Shown: one piece after another, positions 12,194 through 25,193 of the stretch | How positions within the stretch are numbered: position 1 is the stretch's first letter | How the letters are laid out: each line of letters begins with the position of its first letter | DNA from: Otis tarda | Lineage: Eukaryota; Chordata; Aves; Otidiformes; Otididae | Direction: 5' to 3' | DNA: 64,000 nucleotides | NCBI GenBank assembly: GCA_026413225.1 | Contig: CM048552.1 | Span: forward strand, 161,088,053-161,152,052 | Program-made: the position numbers and the translations under genes | Notes under the pieces: model-generated | Told to the model about the DNA's origin: nothing | What the model saw: the letters and a program-made list of their open reading frames with translations, nothing else | Database searches by the model: none

Positions 12194-12634
12194 ATCACAG
12201 AATCACAGAATAGTTTGGGTTGGAAGAGACCTTTAAAGGTCATCTAGCCCAACCCCCCTGCAAGGAGCAGGGACATCTCCAACTGGATCAGGTTGCTCAG
12301 AGCCTCATCCAGCCTGGTCTTGAACGTTTCCAGGGATGGGGCTTCCACCACCTCTCTGGGCAACCTGTTCCAGTGTTCTACCACCGTCATCGTAAAAAAA
12401 AATTCTTCCTTATATCTAGTCTGAATCTACCCTCCTTTAGTTTAAAACCATTACCCCTTGTCCTATTGCAATAGGCCCTGCTGAAGAGTTTCTCCCCATC
12501 TTTCCTGTAGGCCTCCTTTAGGTACTGGAAGGCCGCTATAAGGTCTCTCCAGAGCCTTCTCTTCTCCAGGCTGAATAACCCCAACTCTCTCAGCATGTCC
12601 TCATAGGAGAGGTGCTCCAGCCCTCTGATCATTT
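12194..12634 (-). mobile_element. CR1 LINE 3' fragment, antisense
   Basis: Reading the minus strand, the C-terminus of ORF2 is visible with LEHLSYEDMLRELGLFSLEK, then RRLWRDLIAAFQYLKEAYRK and a later KEGRFRLDIRK. The frame then breaks near an A/T run at about 12390. The 3' end is marked by the two ATCACAGA units at 12194-12209. The 5' truncation lies at about 12634, just upstream of MIRGLEHL. It is a defunct copy with no endonuclease or polymerase catalytic region. Confidence 0.93.
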
Positions 12635-15600
12635 ATCTGAGTAAGCTCCTTTCATTAGTTCATTGTGCATCTACTATTACTTAGTAGAAGGTTTGTTTTA
12701 ATGGAGTTGTGATGACCGGGATATATTTCCCATTCTGCAGATAACATTTCATATTCTGCCACCCCTCTTCAGGCAATCTGCTTTGCAAATAGCACTAATA
12801 ATTTAACTAAGAGTGGTAGAATTTTACTATAATGATTTACTGTTCTTCATCAAAAAGTCAAACCGAAAAAAAAAAAGAACAAGCAGACTCAATTTGCTCC
12901 TGATTTTCTTCCCTTCCGAGAAGCGAGATTTTGAACTGCATTAGGGTAGTGGACAAAGACATTATCTAACAATCAGGCAGTCCCATTGACCTTCAAGTGG
13001 AGGAAAGAAAGCATGTTATAACTTCTAGTGCAACCCACTCACTAGCCTAATAGAGAAAGAGACTATATACACAGCAGCTCCCCAGGACACACGATTTCCT
13101 CCCACTACTTTAATCGAGATCAAGTGGGACAAACATTGTTAACTGCCACCTGCAGTAGAAATAGTTGTTTCGTAGGAGGAAAGAATAACAGGACAGCAAT
13201 ACTATGTTACTTGCCTTTTCTCCCAGTGAAGAAAGGCAGAAAATGATAAAGTGAGACCACAAGTGTTTCACACTGATGCTGTGAAATTGAAGTTAAGAAA
13301 AAATATCTTCACTGTTCTTCTGACTGAAATGTAGTAGCTCCAGTTTTGTTAACCTTAAAAAAAAAGCACTAGACAGGAACCTGTAAATAGCACAGTGGTT
13401 TTCAACACAGGACAACTGCAAACAATAGCCCCTCTCGAAACACTTGCACAAAATGTCAGGGAGGACAGTAGGACTAGTTTTCTGGAAAGAGAATCTATTG
13501 ACAATGGACCAGATGAAATTCAAAGAAGCAAAGTCCACAGGGTATCTATGGATAATAGCAATTGCTTCTAATTTCTTTACCAACACCTTGACAATCTATA
13601 CATTGTGAGGAGAATGCATTTGGAGCCCTGAAAACTGATACTGATTTGAACTCTGAAGTGATTTCTAGTGTTTGAAATTAAGAGTAGAATACAACACTTG
13701 ACAATAATTCTTGAGAAATCCACAAGAAAGGAATTAAAACAGTCAAACTTCTCAGTGTGAATGTATATGTAGACAATAGGAAAAGAATAATATTCATAGC
13801 TTGCAAAGTGAATGGGGAAACATTGATTTAAGAATGATGCCAATGGTACAGACAGTGGAAGAACTGAAACCAGAGAATCTGTTACTGACTTCAGGATGTC
13901 CAACTTGTCACACAGGCCACAATAATACTTATTTAGATAAATGCAATAATGATCAATTACTGGATTGAAAGAAACAAACAGGATAGAGGGCATAAAATCT
14001 TAATGAAGGAGGGATAGTATCATAGCAGAAAGGAACCAGAGGGGTGGACAAGGAAGCACTCCAGGAATATAAAATAATGCCAGTGTCACAGGACGTTATG
14101 CTGGAAAAATAATTCATGTAAGACAGCTTATTCACAGTGTGAAAGCTACTTCCCAAAACACTCTGCAGTTGCAAACAGAGGGTTTGCAGTCAAGGTCGAG
14201 AGAGAAGAATACAGTGGCAGAGAAAATAACAGATGAACAAAACTGTTAAAAAAATAGAGGCGGAGATAAGGCTAGACATATAGTTGAATAAATGGGTAAG
14301 GGAAAGGGAATACTTAGAGGATTCAATATCCAATAAAATGCACATAAGAGGAAGAAAATACATGAAGGATGAGGAGGTAACAAGAAAAAAATGAAAATAA
14401 TGTTAGAAAGGAGAAAAGCCGTGGTTGAGAATGAAAGGCTATCTGACTATTGCAGTGTTATAATTCAGATAACTATTCATATATATGTATAGTTTTACAA
14501 TATTTGCCACAGTACAATGTATTTACAGTGGTCTTAAATCCCAATTTGTTAAGCATGCACATCTTTTGACTGCTAAGGTCTTTAGCATCCATTTTGAAAA
14601 TTTCTGGAGTCATCAAGGCAAACCTGCTACACACATCAAGGTCTGATGGACATGGTTGATGGAAAGTCTCAGCTCTCATCTGTCCTTTCCCAACAGAGAA
14701 GAGGACATGGCTACAGGAGAGCTTTCCATCCTTTCCATTCATGGGAGACAATTGCTAATTGCCTCTTCTCTTCTCTACTCTCAGACCACTGCTGAAACAG
14801 AAGGGTCTTCCAGGCACAGAGCAGAGGAAGAGGACGAGTGTCCTGGCTCCTGGCCTTGCTGGGAACTAATTTTACAGGATCCAGGCAGACACCTGAGCCC
14901 TGTCATGCAAAGGTTTGGTTCTCACACTGCTCCTGAGAACTAACCAGCAACCTCTGCGATCAAGAATAAGGGCTAACCCCAAAAGCTTAAATGAAGCCAC
15001 CTGGAAGCAGAAAACTACGCAGGTCTGAGCTGAAAAATGACAGTTACTAATGATTTCCCCAGTCTGGAGAGTCTGCTGCCATCTGCCTCCCTGCTGACTT
15101 TGTATGCGTTTCTGCCTGGTAGGGCCACAGCCCACAGCTGAACCTTCACTCAAAAGCAGGATGTAAACACAGCCACAGATTAGGATAATGAAACAAAATT
15201 GATGCTCCTCTCCAGAGACAGCTTGGGAGTGAAGGGTCCCACGGATATATAAGAAATTCAGCTTGCATCTCGGTAAGGACCAGTGCAATCACATCTTGCA
15301 GTACTAAAGGTTATCTCATAGCGTCTCCTTTTCCTGTGGTGGAGAAGTGGATAGCACGTTGCAATTCTGTCTTTTAAGGTGCTAGTGTTGAACATGAGAC
15401 TCCACAGCTTGCAAATAGCACAGGCTCTGTGAATAGTACAGGTCAAAATTGTAAGCGTTATTGTGAAGAGCTGGATGCTCTGAGGGATTTACATCAAATC
15501 AACCAGTGTCTCTTCCCTTAGCAATGTACCCTAGTATTTATTTCAGTAGAACTATTTTTTCAAACTTACAAATGCAGAATAAAATAAATAAATATATATC

Positions 15601-18600
15601 AATTACGAATGTTTCTGAAATTACGTTATCTGATTACTTAAACATAGTTACCTGTTTGCTTTTTTTTTCTTATTGTGTTTCTCTTTGGATTACTTAAGAA
15701 AGGCTCTGCAAGGAACACCTGAGTTTCTACTTTCCTAATATTTAATGACATTTCAAGCATTTGTCTTTTAAATGCATTGAACTGTTATGAAGCCAACTGC
15801 ATATTTTTCAACAATTTCAACCTTTTGTTCCTTTTCGTAATAAGGAATGCAAATGCTGTTCTATGTTGCACCTACAGCATTCACAAAAGCTTCATAGAAG
15901 CCTGCACACAAGCGATTGAGTATTTCCAAATATATGATAATTCAGTGTCTACAGTGTCCCCCAGAGCCTTGTTTCAGTCTTGCTCTTGCTTTCAGCAGGA
16001 AAAAAAAATCCTACTTCTTCTCAGCAAACAATCCATATACAATCATCATTTATTATGATATACTTTTTGTACTAAAAAGGATAAGCAAAGACTGAAAGTT
16101 TTACATGCTTCCTACTCCAGGCAAATGCAATAAGATGTTAAATGTGATACAAGCTCACACATTATTGTATGGAGTACATGGCTTTAATATCCAAATGTAT
16201 TTGCAAATGCTATTTACATGAGTAATTTTTGTATCCTGTGCAAGCTTTTTAATAACGAATGCCTCGTTCAAATCTCCTATATCATTACTGGTGCTGAAAT
16301 AAGTGACCTGATTTTTCTGAAGTACCAAGGATGATGTCATTTATTTAAACGCTCAGAAGGACTTTTGGCACACATTTAGGTTCATATTTGTTTAAACCTT
16401 GGTGTCATAAATGATATTCAAATTATTTATGCAAACTAACATTCATAAATAACAAATTGTGCCTCTGATTCAAATATCCATGTTTGCCCTGTCACCAATG
16501 CTAAATGCATATTTAAAATATCTTTTAAACTAATCTGCACTGCATGGAGACACCTTTCTAGCCTAGTTCACTCCCTAATCATTTTACCTTTTTGAAATCC
16601 AAAATGCAATTTTTGTACCTAACATTGCAAGAACTGACTCACTGAACCAGAAATATATGTACCTCACTAGATAATAAAGGGGTTTTTTTTAAATAGCAAG
16701 GTGATTTTTTTCCAAAGAAAGGTTAACTAGTCCCCTTGAAGAGGGGGGGTGGCATTTGAATAAAGACATTTCCCATTTGACTAAACTGTTGAAAAGGTTT
16801 AGCTGAAAAAAAAAGAGGAGAAGTTGTTCTACCTTTTCATTCAAGCAAACATCATATCAAAGTTAAGAAGTGTTTATTTTTCTAATGCTTTCTTTGTGAA
16901 TACAGAGGCATACCTCGCATGCCTCACATTCTGCATGGTACACCTTCCCCAAATCCTATTTCCGAATTTGCATAGGATTTGAAACTCCCAACAGTGCACT
17001 CTGCCGCATTAACCTAGGTTATGCTCTTCAGTACAGCTCCACAGCTCCTGTTTGCTAAACAGGAGGGCCCTACATCTCATCACCATGCTCACCCTGGAAA
17101 TGAGGTCCTGGAGATCAGGCCCTTCATGATCTACAGATCTGCTTTACATTATGAAATTAAAAACAGTAGGAAGGGATTTTTCTCTTTCATGGGCCCTGGA
17201 AACAGCTGATAAAATCCACTTAGCCTGATGGGAAACAATCTCACTGACTCAGAAACAATATGAAGCCTATGGCTTTGCTTTGCAGAGACTTGGTTTGTCC
17301 TGGTATAGTTATGTGGACAAAGCAAGGTGGAGATTTGTTCCTTCACACACACAGTTTGTGAAAGGAAAATCTGCATTTGCATAGCAACCAGCACATAGGG
17401 TCTGCAGTCTAGGACTGAGGGCTTATATATTTTATAAAATTACAGCCCACATAGATCACATACCTTCTACTAAATTACAGACAGTTAAATTATTCTGTGA
17501 GGGTTTCCTTGAGCATTGGATCAAAATACTACAAAAATTACTTCAAGACAAATCTCACTCAGCCTATTCTGTGCTGTCTTATCTAGGTGCTTGAAGTGCG
17601 GCCCTAATATTTAGTAAATGAGTGTGATCAGGCTAAGTTTTCACATACAGTTATTAAAGTAGTTCTGTTCAGTTCTTTCCCTTTTTACTGATAGCATTTT
17701 AAATCCAGAAAGGGTCATTGCAGTCATCTGTTTTAAAGACTAGCAAAACACAGCCAATACATCTTCTTGGAATGAATTCCTACTTCAAGTCAAGTAACTA
17801 GGTTAAAAACACAGTAGAGCTTTTTGAAAAAGCTATTTTGAAAAATGTCCAATTTAATATTCAAAATTTCAAGTGCTAAGGAGGCCATCATAACCTTTGA
17901 ATAGCTGTTTCTATGGATAATTACCATTGCAATTAAAAATGTGTGTAGTGAATAGAGACTGAATTTGCCTAGTTTCAGCTTCCAGCCAGAGGATCTTCAT
18001 GTATCTTAGTCAATTAAAAGCAAGCCTCTTCCATCATTAAACTGCTGTTCCACACGTACATGTGTACAAGCCATGGTTAAATCACCTTTCACACTGTTTT
18101 TTTTTTCTTAAAGAAATAGACTTAATGCCTTCAGCCTCTTCTTATGGGGTATATTTTAATCACTTCTAAATATTATTATGACATTCCTCTGAGTCTCCAT
18201 CACTGTTTCAATAGTTTTCTTGGACTGTTGACACATGGACTCCAGGAACACTTCTGCAATTCAAAATAGGCTATGGTCAAATCTTTTTCAGACTGAACTA
18301 AATACAACTCAGTAACATCCACTTGAATTTGAGCAATTTTATCCTTTTGTTTTATGATCAATTCATGTTAATTTGTCGATATTCAATCATTTTTCATCCA
18401 GTGTAACCTTTTTGAGTCAGGAAGGTGCAACCTGCTTTTCTTTAGAAATAAAATACTTACATCTGCACTTTTAATATATTTCAAAGGAGTCCCCTATGTT
18501 CCTTCTTTATTTCCCCCTATATTTTACAGATAAACATCTGAAAAGCCATGTTTCTAGCACGATACCTGTGATGTCATAAACCTTCTATTGTACAGAGACC

Positions 18601-19990
18601 GGACCCTGTTCTTCTAAGGCCACTAGCCCAATTTTTACAGATAGGATAATTCATAATTAATCAATAATAATTTAATGTTTTTAGCTTAGGTTGATGTAGG
18701 AGAAACAAATTAAAGAAAAAGAATCCAGAAAGGAAAAATCAATAGAAACAAGCTTTATTCTAAGATCCTCCCCCTCTAACCACCAAGCTGCTGGCTTTGA
18801 AAACACCTTGACCTGGTGCTCATGCTACCAAAGTCCTCTGGAAAAAAAAAAAAAGCTCCAAGACTGTTATGTGTAAACATGCAAATGCTTTCAAAATAAG
18901 AAGAAAGAGAACTTTCCAAAACTATCAGGTCAGCTCGCAAAGCCTACTGAAACAAATATAGATCAGAAGTCTAGGTATGCCTGTTTTCTAGATATCCTGG
19001 AGTTTCCTGAAATAAGATTCACTTGTTCTAGAAAAAAAAAATCACCTCTCTCTCAGCTAGTAATTTAGAGCAATTTCTTTGGTATCTGCTTTCTATTAAA
19101 CATAAGCCAAGATTACGAAAAGTAATTACAGGATCCAGATGCCCAGATAATGAACCTTTCAGAGTCCAAATTTTCAGAAACTGCTCAGTAGTTTTGGAAT
19201 TCAGGAATCCCACTTCTGTGGCGTCTCAACTGCACAAATCTCTAGCTGCTTATAAAACTCTTAGCCTTAATGGCATCTATGCAATATGCAAAAGTGAATC
19301 TTAATTTAGTGATTGCAGTGAAAGAGTAAGAAGTTGCATTACAGAGATTCAGTTTTCTCTCAAAAACTAGAATAATTTCATTTTTAGCACAACATCAGTT
19401 TGGATAATTCAATCATAATTTTTTTTCAATCAGTTTATTGTAAATATCGTATTAGTCCCAATTCTTGACCATATTAGCCTCAAAAAGAACCATTGTTTTT
19501 ATTTAAAACAGGAAAGATTTAGACCTAACAATTTTTTTCTTTTCCTTTTTTAAAAAATTAAATGAAATAAGTTTTATCTTTAATCCCTACTAATGGTGCC
19601 ATAACAATGAGTATGACAATACCCTCTGGGCAGTAATTATTTAACGTTAATTCTGATAAGGATGTCATCTTGCACTGGTGTGCTAGGAGCCATGAATGGG
19701 TTGTAGAATGGGTTGTAGAAAAAATACATATTCTTTTTACGTGTTTTCTGCCAAATAGTAGCTAGGCACTCCAAAACCACTGTGTGGAAGCATTAACAAA
19801 ACTTATTAACTTTAAAAAAAGAAAAAGATATTTCTGCAAATTCAATATACATATTACATTTTATTTGTAGACCCTCATTCAGAAAAGTGTTTAAGTGATG
19901 TTCATAGTTTTGAATTAGTACCTCAAATTTAAAGCTGAGTGTGTTTTTAGGTCTTTTGCCAGGTCAGAACTAATATACAAAGAACTAATA
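12635..19990. other. Intronic sequence with no supported gene
   Basis: The sequence is AT-rich and unique-looking. Open frames of up to 138 codons (13577-13993 minus, 14872-15288 minus) overlap other frames, lack recognisable motifs and are not supported. I see no mobile element in it. Confidence 0.55.
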
Positions 19991-20018
19991 TACTGAGATG
20001 TTACAAAACATCTCAGTA
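19967..20018. repeat. Short tandem repeat followed by a perfect 12-bp-arm inverted repeat
   Basis: AGAACTAATATAC occurs twice at about 19967-19993. Overlapping the end of the second copy, TACTGAGATGTT (19991-20002), spacer ACAA, and its exact reverse complement AACATCTCAGTA (20007-20018) form a hairpin-capable palindrome. Confidence 0.85.
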
Positions 20019-23000
20019 ACAGAACAGCAAGTACAAGATACATGAAATGCTCATTTGATAGACCCACAAAAGATGCTTTTGAATTTCATATTCAGAGAAA
20101 AAGTTTATGAATAGATTTTTCTGTTTCTTTTAAGTTATAAGAGGGCCTCAGACATCCACCTGAGATTCATAATACTGTTTTGCATTGATTGTCATGACTC
20201 TCTGTGTGTAATATATTAGTTCCTCCTATGAATCATAACATCATCAAGATCTCTTGTATACCAGTTCAATTCCCCAGGGGAAAAGAAACCCTATAAAAAG
20301 AAATTTACATAGCCACTGTATACAAATAGGATTAGTGCACAGTTAACAAGAACTGCATTCAAGAGGAGTCAACAGCATTTGCAAGATGTTTAACAGCCAG
20401 CATACGAAGTAATTCTGAGATGCAGCTGCATCTGGATCATTTTACAGTTTCTTTGTTCTTAACAGGATGCTCTCTCATATTATTATTTTATGTGCAGTTA
20501 ATCAGCCTTCGAGGTCTTGTAAACTCACGGCAACAGCATTTCCATATATGCAGTGGATCAGGAAATATATGGAAAACATAATAGCTCTCTTTAAAAGAGA
20601 AAATAATTGTAATCTATAAACCTTTCTGTGCGAGGACAGTGTGGAAAATACCATGAAGCCAAACTCTAATTCACTTTAAAATGTTGCCAGAATTATTCAT
20701 AGGCATGACGTCTCTTGGAGGAGCAGCTCAGTGGCCCAGACAGACAAGGATTTATCACGATGGGAGCAGAGAAAGTTTAACCTTCCCATTAGTATGTGGA
20801 ATAAGTACCCACACACAATATCACTCCCACGTCATTTTAGGTGCACCACCCCCTCCCTGCGATTAGCACCATCTCCACTCCCCGAAATAAAGGCCTGGCA
20901 AACTTGGCAAACAGTGAATGCTAATTCTCATAGTGAGTTCACCTTGTTGGCTTAGGAATACGGGTTGACTTTATAAAACAAAGAGGCATAAACTTGGACA
21001 CCTCCACCTCCCGACATTAGTTATTTTCAAAAAATACCAGTTCTACATTTTTCAAGGCTGAATTCTGATTTCAAGCCCATTCTGATAATGGGCTGTGAGC
21101 AAAGTGCTGACAGCATATTCTTTCCCTTTTGTAAATTTGTCACTTGCTGGAACGCCCAAAGATTTCATACTGTTCGCACTGTGTTTGCGAGAAACCTGCA
21201 GCTGGAGAGATTGCGCTTCAGGGACCCTCAGAGTGGCTGGACGAGAGCCGTGTTTTGGATGCATCCTTTCAGTGGGGTTTTGGTGTACTTGCCCACCCTG
21301 CTGTGAGTCTTCTCAGCCCAGTTGGCAGCTAGCTTATTACATACCAGTACTGTGCTGGCAATTACAACACAGAGCCCAGCTGAAATGTGACACGATGCTC
21401 ATGATAACACACTTTCCTGTGAAGGGAGGAAAGGTGCTGAAAACCAGCACATAACATTCCCCCCCCCCTTTTTTTTTTTCCCAGGATGCAAGCTTACTCA
21501 TCCCAGTTAGAAAAAAAGAAATTTTGTTTGTGCATGAGTGTGGAAGGCATCGTTCACTCTGCATAGTGACAGAAGCAGGCAAATGCGTCTGTGCCACTTA
21601 ACCTTGAAGCCAGGGTTCAGTCCCCTACCCCTTTGTCTTATCCATGTAGCTGGGACTGACTGGTTAAAAGTGCCTGGAAAAAGTGCTAGAGAGGCAATTA
21701 AAATGTTCCAACAATATTGGAACGAATTTAGGGGGGCAGTTCATTAGTCTGCTTAACAAGGCTAAGGCTGACTCAAATTTTTCATAATATAACTAAATGT
21801 GTGAGGCCAGTAATTTAAAACCAACCTTGACTTTCATATTTTCTAACAAATACCATGTCACAGGGAAAAGAGACTTTGTCAGCTGCCCAGGGATAAATGG
21901 AGGTAGTATTTAGAAAAGGTCAGATAAAATTGCCCTAAAAAATATGTGATAAATCAAAATTCATTTCCAGTCTGAGAATACAGTATGCAAAAAAAAATGT
22001 CATCATGTTAACATTCTAGCTAGCTACATGCATCGAGAATTGTATTTGTCTGGCAAGAAAAATCAAAGACCAGTATTTTTCACTGTTCTTAGCACAATAA
22101 ACTGCACAGAATTATGGGAAAACGAACTCAATTTTTTTCTTGCTTCTAAGTCTCCACAACTGTTCAGTGCAGCATCCTGCTCCTCATTACAGATGTCCTT
22201 TCCAGCTGGAGACAAAATAAAACTATATAGGGACCCTGGCTCAGTGAATCTTCATAAGAGCCAAACTGAGCTTATTTTAATATTCAAGTTTACTACTCCA
22301 AAGTCCCTTCTTTTTTTTTTATTCTTTCTTTTTTTTTTTAAGAAATCTGTTAAAATGGATGAAATATGATCAATAAATCCATGAAGAAATGGATCAAAAT
22401 GGCTCCACACATATTTTTCTGATCAAAATCACATCTTAAAATGGTAGCTAAGTTTGCCTGACATATGCTTTTTATTGCATTATCTTATTGCATTATCTGA
22501 TTTCCTGATTATGAAGCCATGGTTTGTACCCATGACTATGGCCAAGACTCAGATCATTCACTTCTTTCCTATCTTTTGTTCTGAAAAGACAGTGGTATGA
22601 AACATTCATTTATTAACCCTGATAACTGTCTAATTCACTACTGACCACAGACTGCTTCTCAGAAGCCTGGATAAGACACGAAAGCCAAACATGTTTAACA
22701 TATTTTCTGATTTTTCAGCTCAATATATTCCTTAAAACTGCATCCTTCCATCTATTAATGAAAGAGTACAGATATCTGTGCTGTAAATATTGTATGGAGA
22801 AATGTGTGCAATAGAGACTTTTGCATTTAGCAATAAAGAGAATAAAGACTTCATGCTTCTAGCCAAACCCAATGACTTGGAATCAGCTCTTGAACATTAA
22901 CAGCTGATACTCATTTGCGATAATTTTGCTGCCGAGATTCCTGATTGTCTATGGATGGCAATATGCCCCTTGCAAGTTAATACGCCAGTTTTCCAGGACA

Positions 23001-24912
23001 CAGTTGCCAGTCAACTGTGGGTTGAGGTGGGGATAGTACATTGCACTGCCAAGGCCATTCCATCTGCATGAAGAGCATTGTTTTTTGAGAGAGTGGCATA
23101 CCAATGCCAAATACCCAAGCCAAAAAAGAGATATATGAACAACAGAAGAGAGGATGACATAGTGGATCCAGGCACTTGAGTCTCTCAGAGAGAGGTGGAA
23201 CTGCTGAAGGTATCCTGGGCAGCCTACGGAGAAGGTGTCCGGGTGCTGCGTACCCATATGCAGCAAAGGGTACAATCTTCAAGTGCTTATACAACATAGA
23301 TTTATGGGAGAAAACTGTCTCAAGCACTGATATGCTACAGTAACAGGGCACAGGATTCACATATGACATTTGCCTTGAGAAAACAGTTAGTCCAAGCACA
23401 TGCTGTGACCGATTATGGGATACCAGTTATCGGAAAAGCAACTTAAATAGGTAAGCTATTCACACCTTAGTGCCGTTTCCAGTTCTGTTTGTGACTTTTT
23501 CTGCCAACCAAAGCTATGTATCCTTTTATGTACTTACATAACTTTTTATATAACTCTTTAAAGTTATGTTTTAAAAACCTTTCCAGCAATATAAATTCTT
23601 AAGTTGTACAGACACGAACTGTATTCCCAGGATAGTTAACACTCATGCTAATGTTATGCTTTTAATGTAAGTGCTACAGAGACCTCTGTGCTAATTGCAG
23701 AATGTTAACCACAAACACACTAAAAGTCAAAAGTAAAAAGACAAAACAAATCTAAGCACTTCCAATGTGATCAACAAGTGGGGTACTGCAGTAGTACTGC
23801 ATAAATCCATGTCTTGAGCTTGATCCATCTCATGACTTTCCTGCAGCTGTTGCTCCAACATGCCATTCATATCTATACTGCTCATTGGAAGTCACTGAGC
23901 TCCTAATCAATAAGCCATCTAAATTTTGTGGAGTCAACAAGTCCTTTTTCAAAAAAGAAAAGAAAAAAAAGGCAGCTTAACTAATGACAATTAATTAATT
24001 AATGTTTGAGTTATCTGGGATGTAGTAGAACAACAAGGACAATGTGAGATATAGACCATGATAAAACCAGAAAATTACTCAACAAGTTTCATGGCTAAAA
24101 CCATATAGATACTCTATGTCATAATCCTAATCAGTATATCTGGTGAAATATCATTGCAAATTGTACAGATTATGAGATTCAAGATCTTTTTCTAGTGATG
24201 ATCAATTTCTATTTCTGTTGATGTCTTCATTATTCAATAGTATTTGCACACTAGAATTAAGAAATCATGTTTACCATTGACTTATCTACAGAAGGTGTAT
24301 TTTAATTGGATAATTGTATGCCTGACTAGTTAGCATGTATTTAGATTGTTTATTGAAAAACAAAATTCTTCAGCTGCTGACCAACTAACAGCAGGTTCTT
24401 CACATAAATACTGCTATTAATTCATTTACAATTAACAAAACTGAGGATTTCAAAGCATTTTCAGAAATACTCATTTGAATAAAGCAAAATTTTTCTGCTT
24501 TTACTCAAACATAGTCAACAATCTACTTTTTATTATTCAGTCAAATCTACTAATACATCAGAACAATGAACTGCACTAAAATTGTATTTGTTGCCTTTAA
24601 ATCAGCTGATTTCTACGGAAAATCATTATCTTGGTCTGTTCTCTTTTCAGAAATACTTTCCATAATGACTAACTAACCAATACTAAATAAAATGTCATTA
24701 AGAATTCTATTTAAGTTATTTAATTAAGAGGGAGTATCTAAATATAAGAATTTATTATAAAAGCCTAACAATCTCTAACTTAATTGTTACAAAATACTGT
24801 GTTGCATACTAATACTGACAGGCTGGAATTTTTCTCACCTAATGTCATGTTCATAACCGAAGAATCTAAAGGAAAAAAATACTACTTCTAAGAGTTGTTT
24901 TCTCCTCTACAG
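20019..24912. other. Intronic sequence with no supported gene
   Basis: The part at about 20640-21330 is less AT-rich than its surroundings, with several overlapping short open frames and some CpG sites. A C10-T11 tract lies at 21459-21479 and T-rich tracts at 22311-22339. A 13-bp tandem duplication (ATTGCATTATCT) is at about 22474-22498. At 22949-23399 two overlapping minus-strand frames (108 and 140 codons) are open, with no similarity I recognise. Confidence 0.5.
21459..21479. repeat. C10-T11 homopolymer junction
   Basis: Ten C directly followed by eleven T, a pure pyrimidine tract with strong strand asymmetry. Confidence 0.85.
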
Positions 24913-25193
24913 TTGCTAAAGAAAGACAGTAACATCCTGAGGTCAATTGATGTGACTAAAGATGGGAGCCGCTTTGTAGAGATGTGTATCTATCTCTTTT
25001 CATTGCTTATTGAAGAAGCCTATGGCAAATATGCTACAAACCTGCATAGCTTGGTTAACCTAAAGTTAGGATCATCTGAAATTCTGTTGAAGAAAATAAC
25101 ACTCTTGCTTAATGAACCAGACTAGCTGAGCTAACCCAAGGGGCCTGCTTGTTTGGAGAAATGTGATTCTGAATAAATCTCAGTAAAAATAAA
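24913..25193 (+). other. Unassigned open frame with acceptor-like flank and poly(A) signals
   Basis: A TTTTCTCCTCTACAG sequence ending at 24912 resembles a 3' splice site. After it an open frame runs 70 codons to a TAG at 25123-25125. It has no initiator ATG near its start, so it would have to be an internal-to-terminal exon or a pseudogene piece. The predicted peptide is rich in Leu, Ile, Glu and Lys, with an RFVEMCIYLFSLLIEEAYGK helix-like core. Two AATAAA signals follow at 25172 and 25188. I do not recognise the protein. It would be antisense to GPC6. Chance is a real alternative, since open frames this long and CAG-ended pyrimidine runs are common in AT-rich introns. Confidence 0.2.

Noticed and set aside
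13577-13993. 138-codon minus-strand frame (likewise 14872-15288)
   Set aside because: No recognisable domain, overlaps other frames, surrounded by intronic AT-rich DNA.
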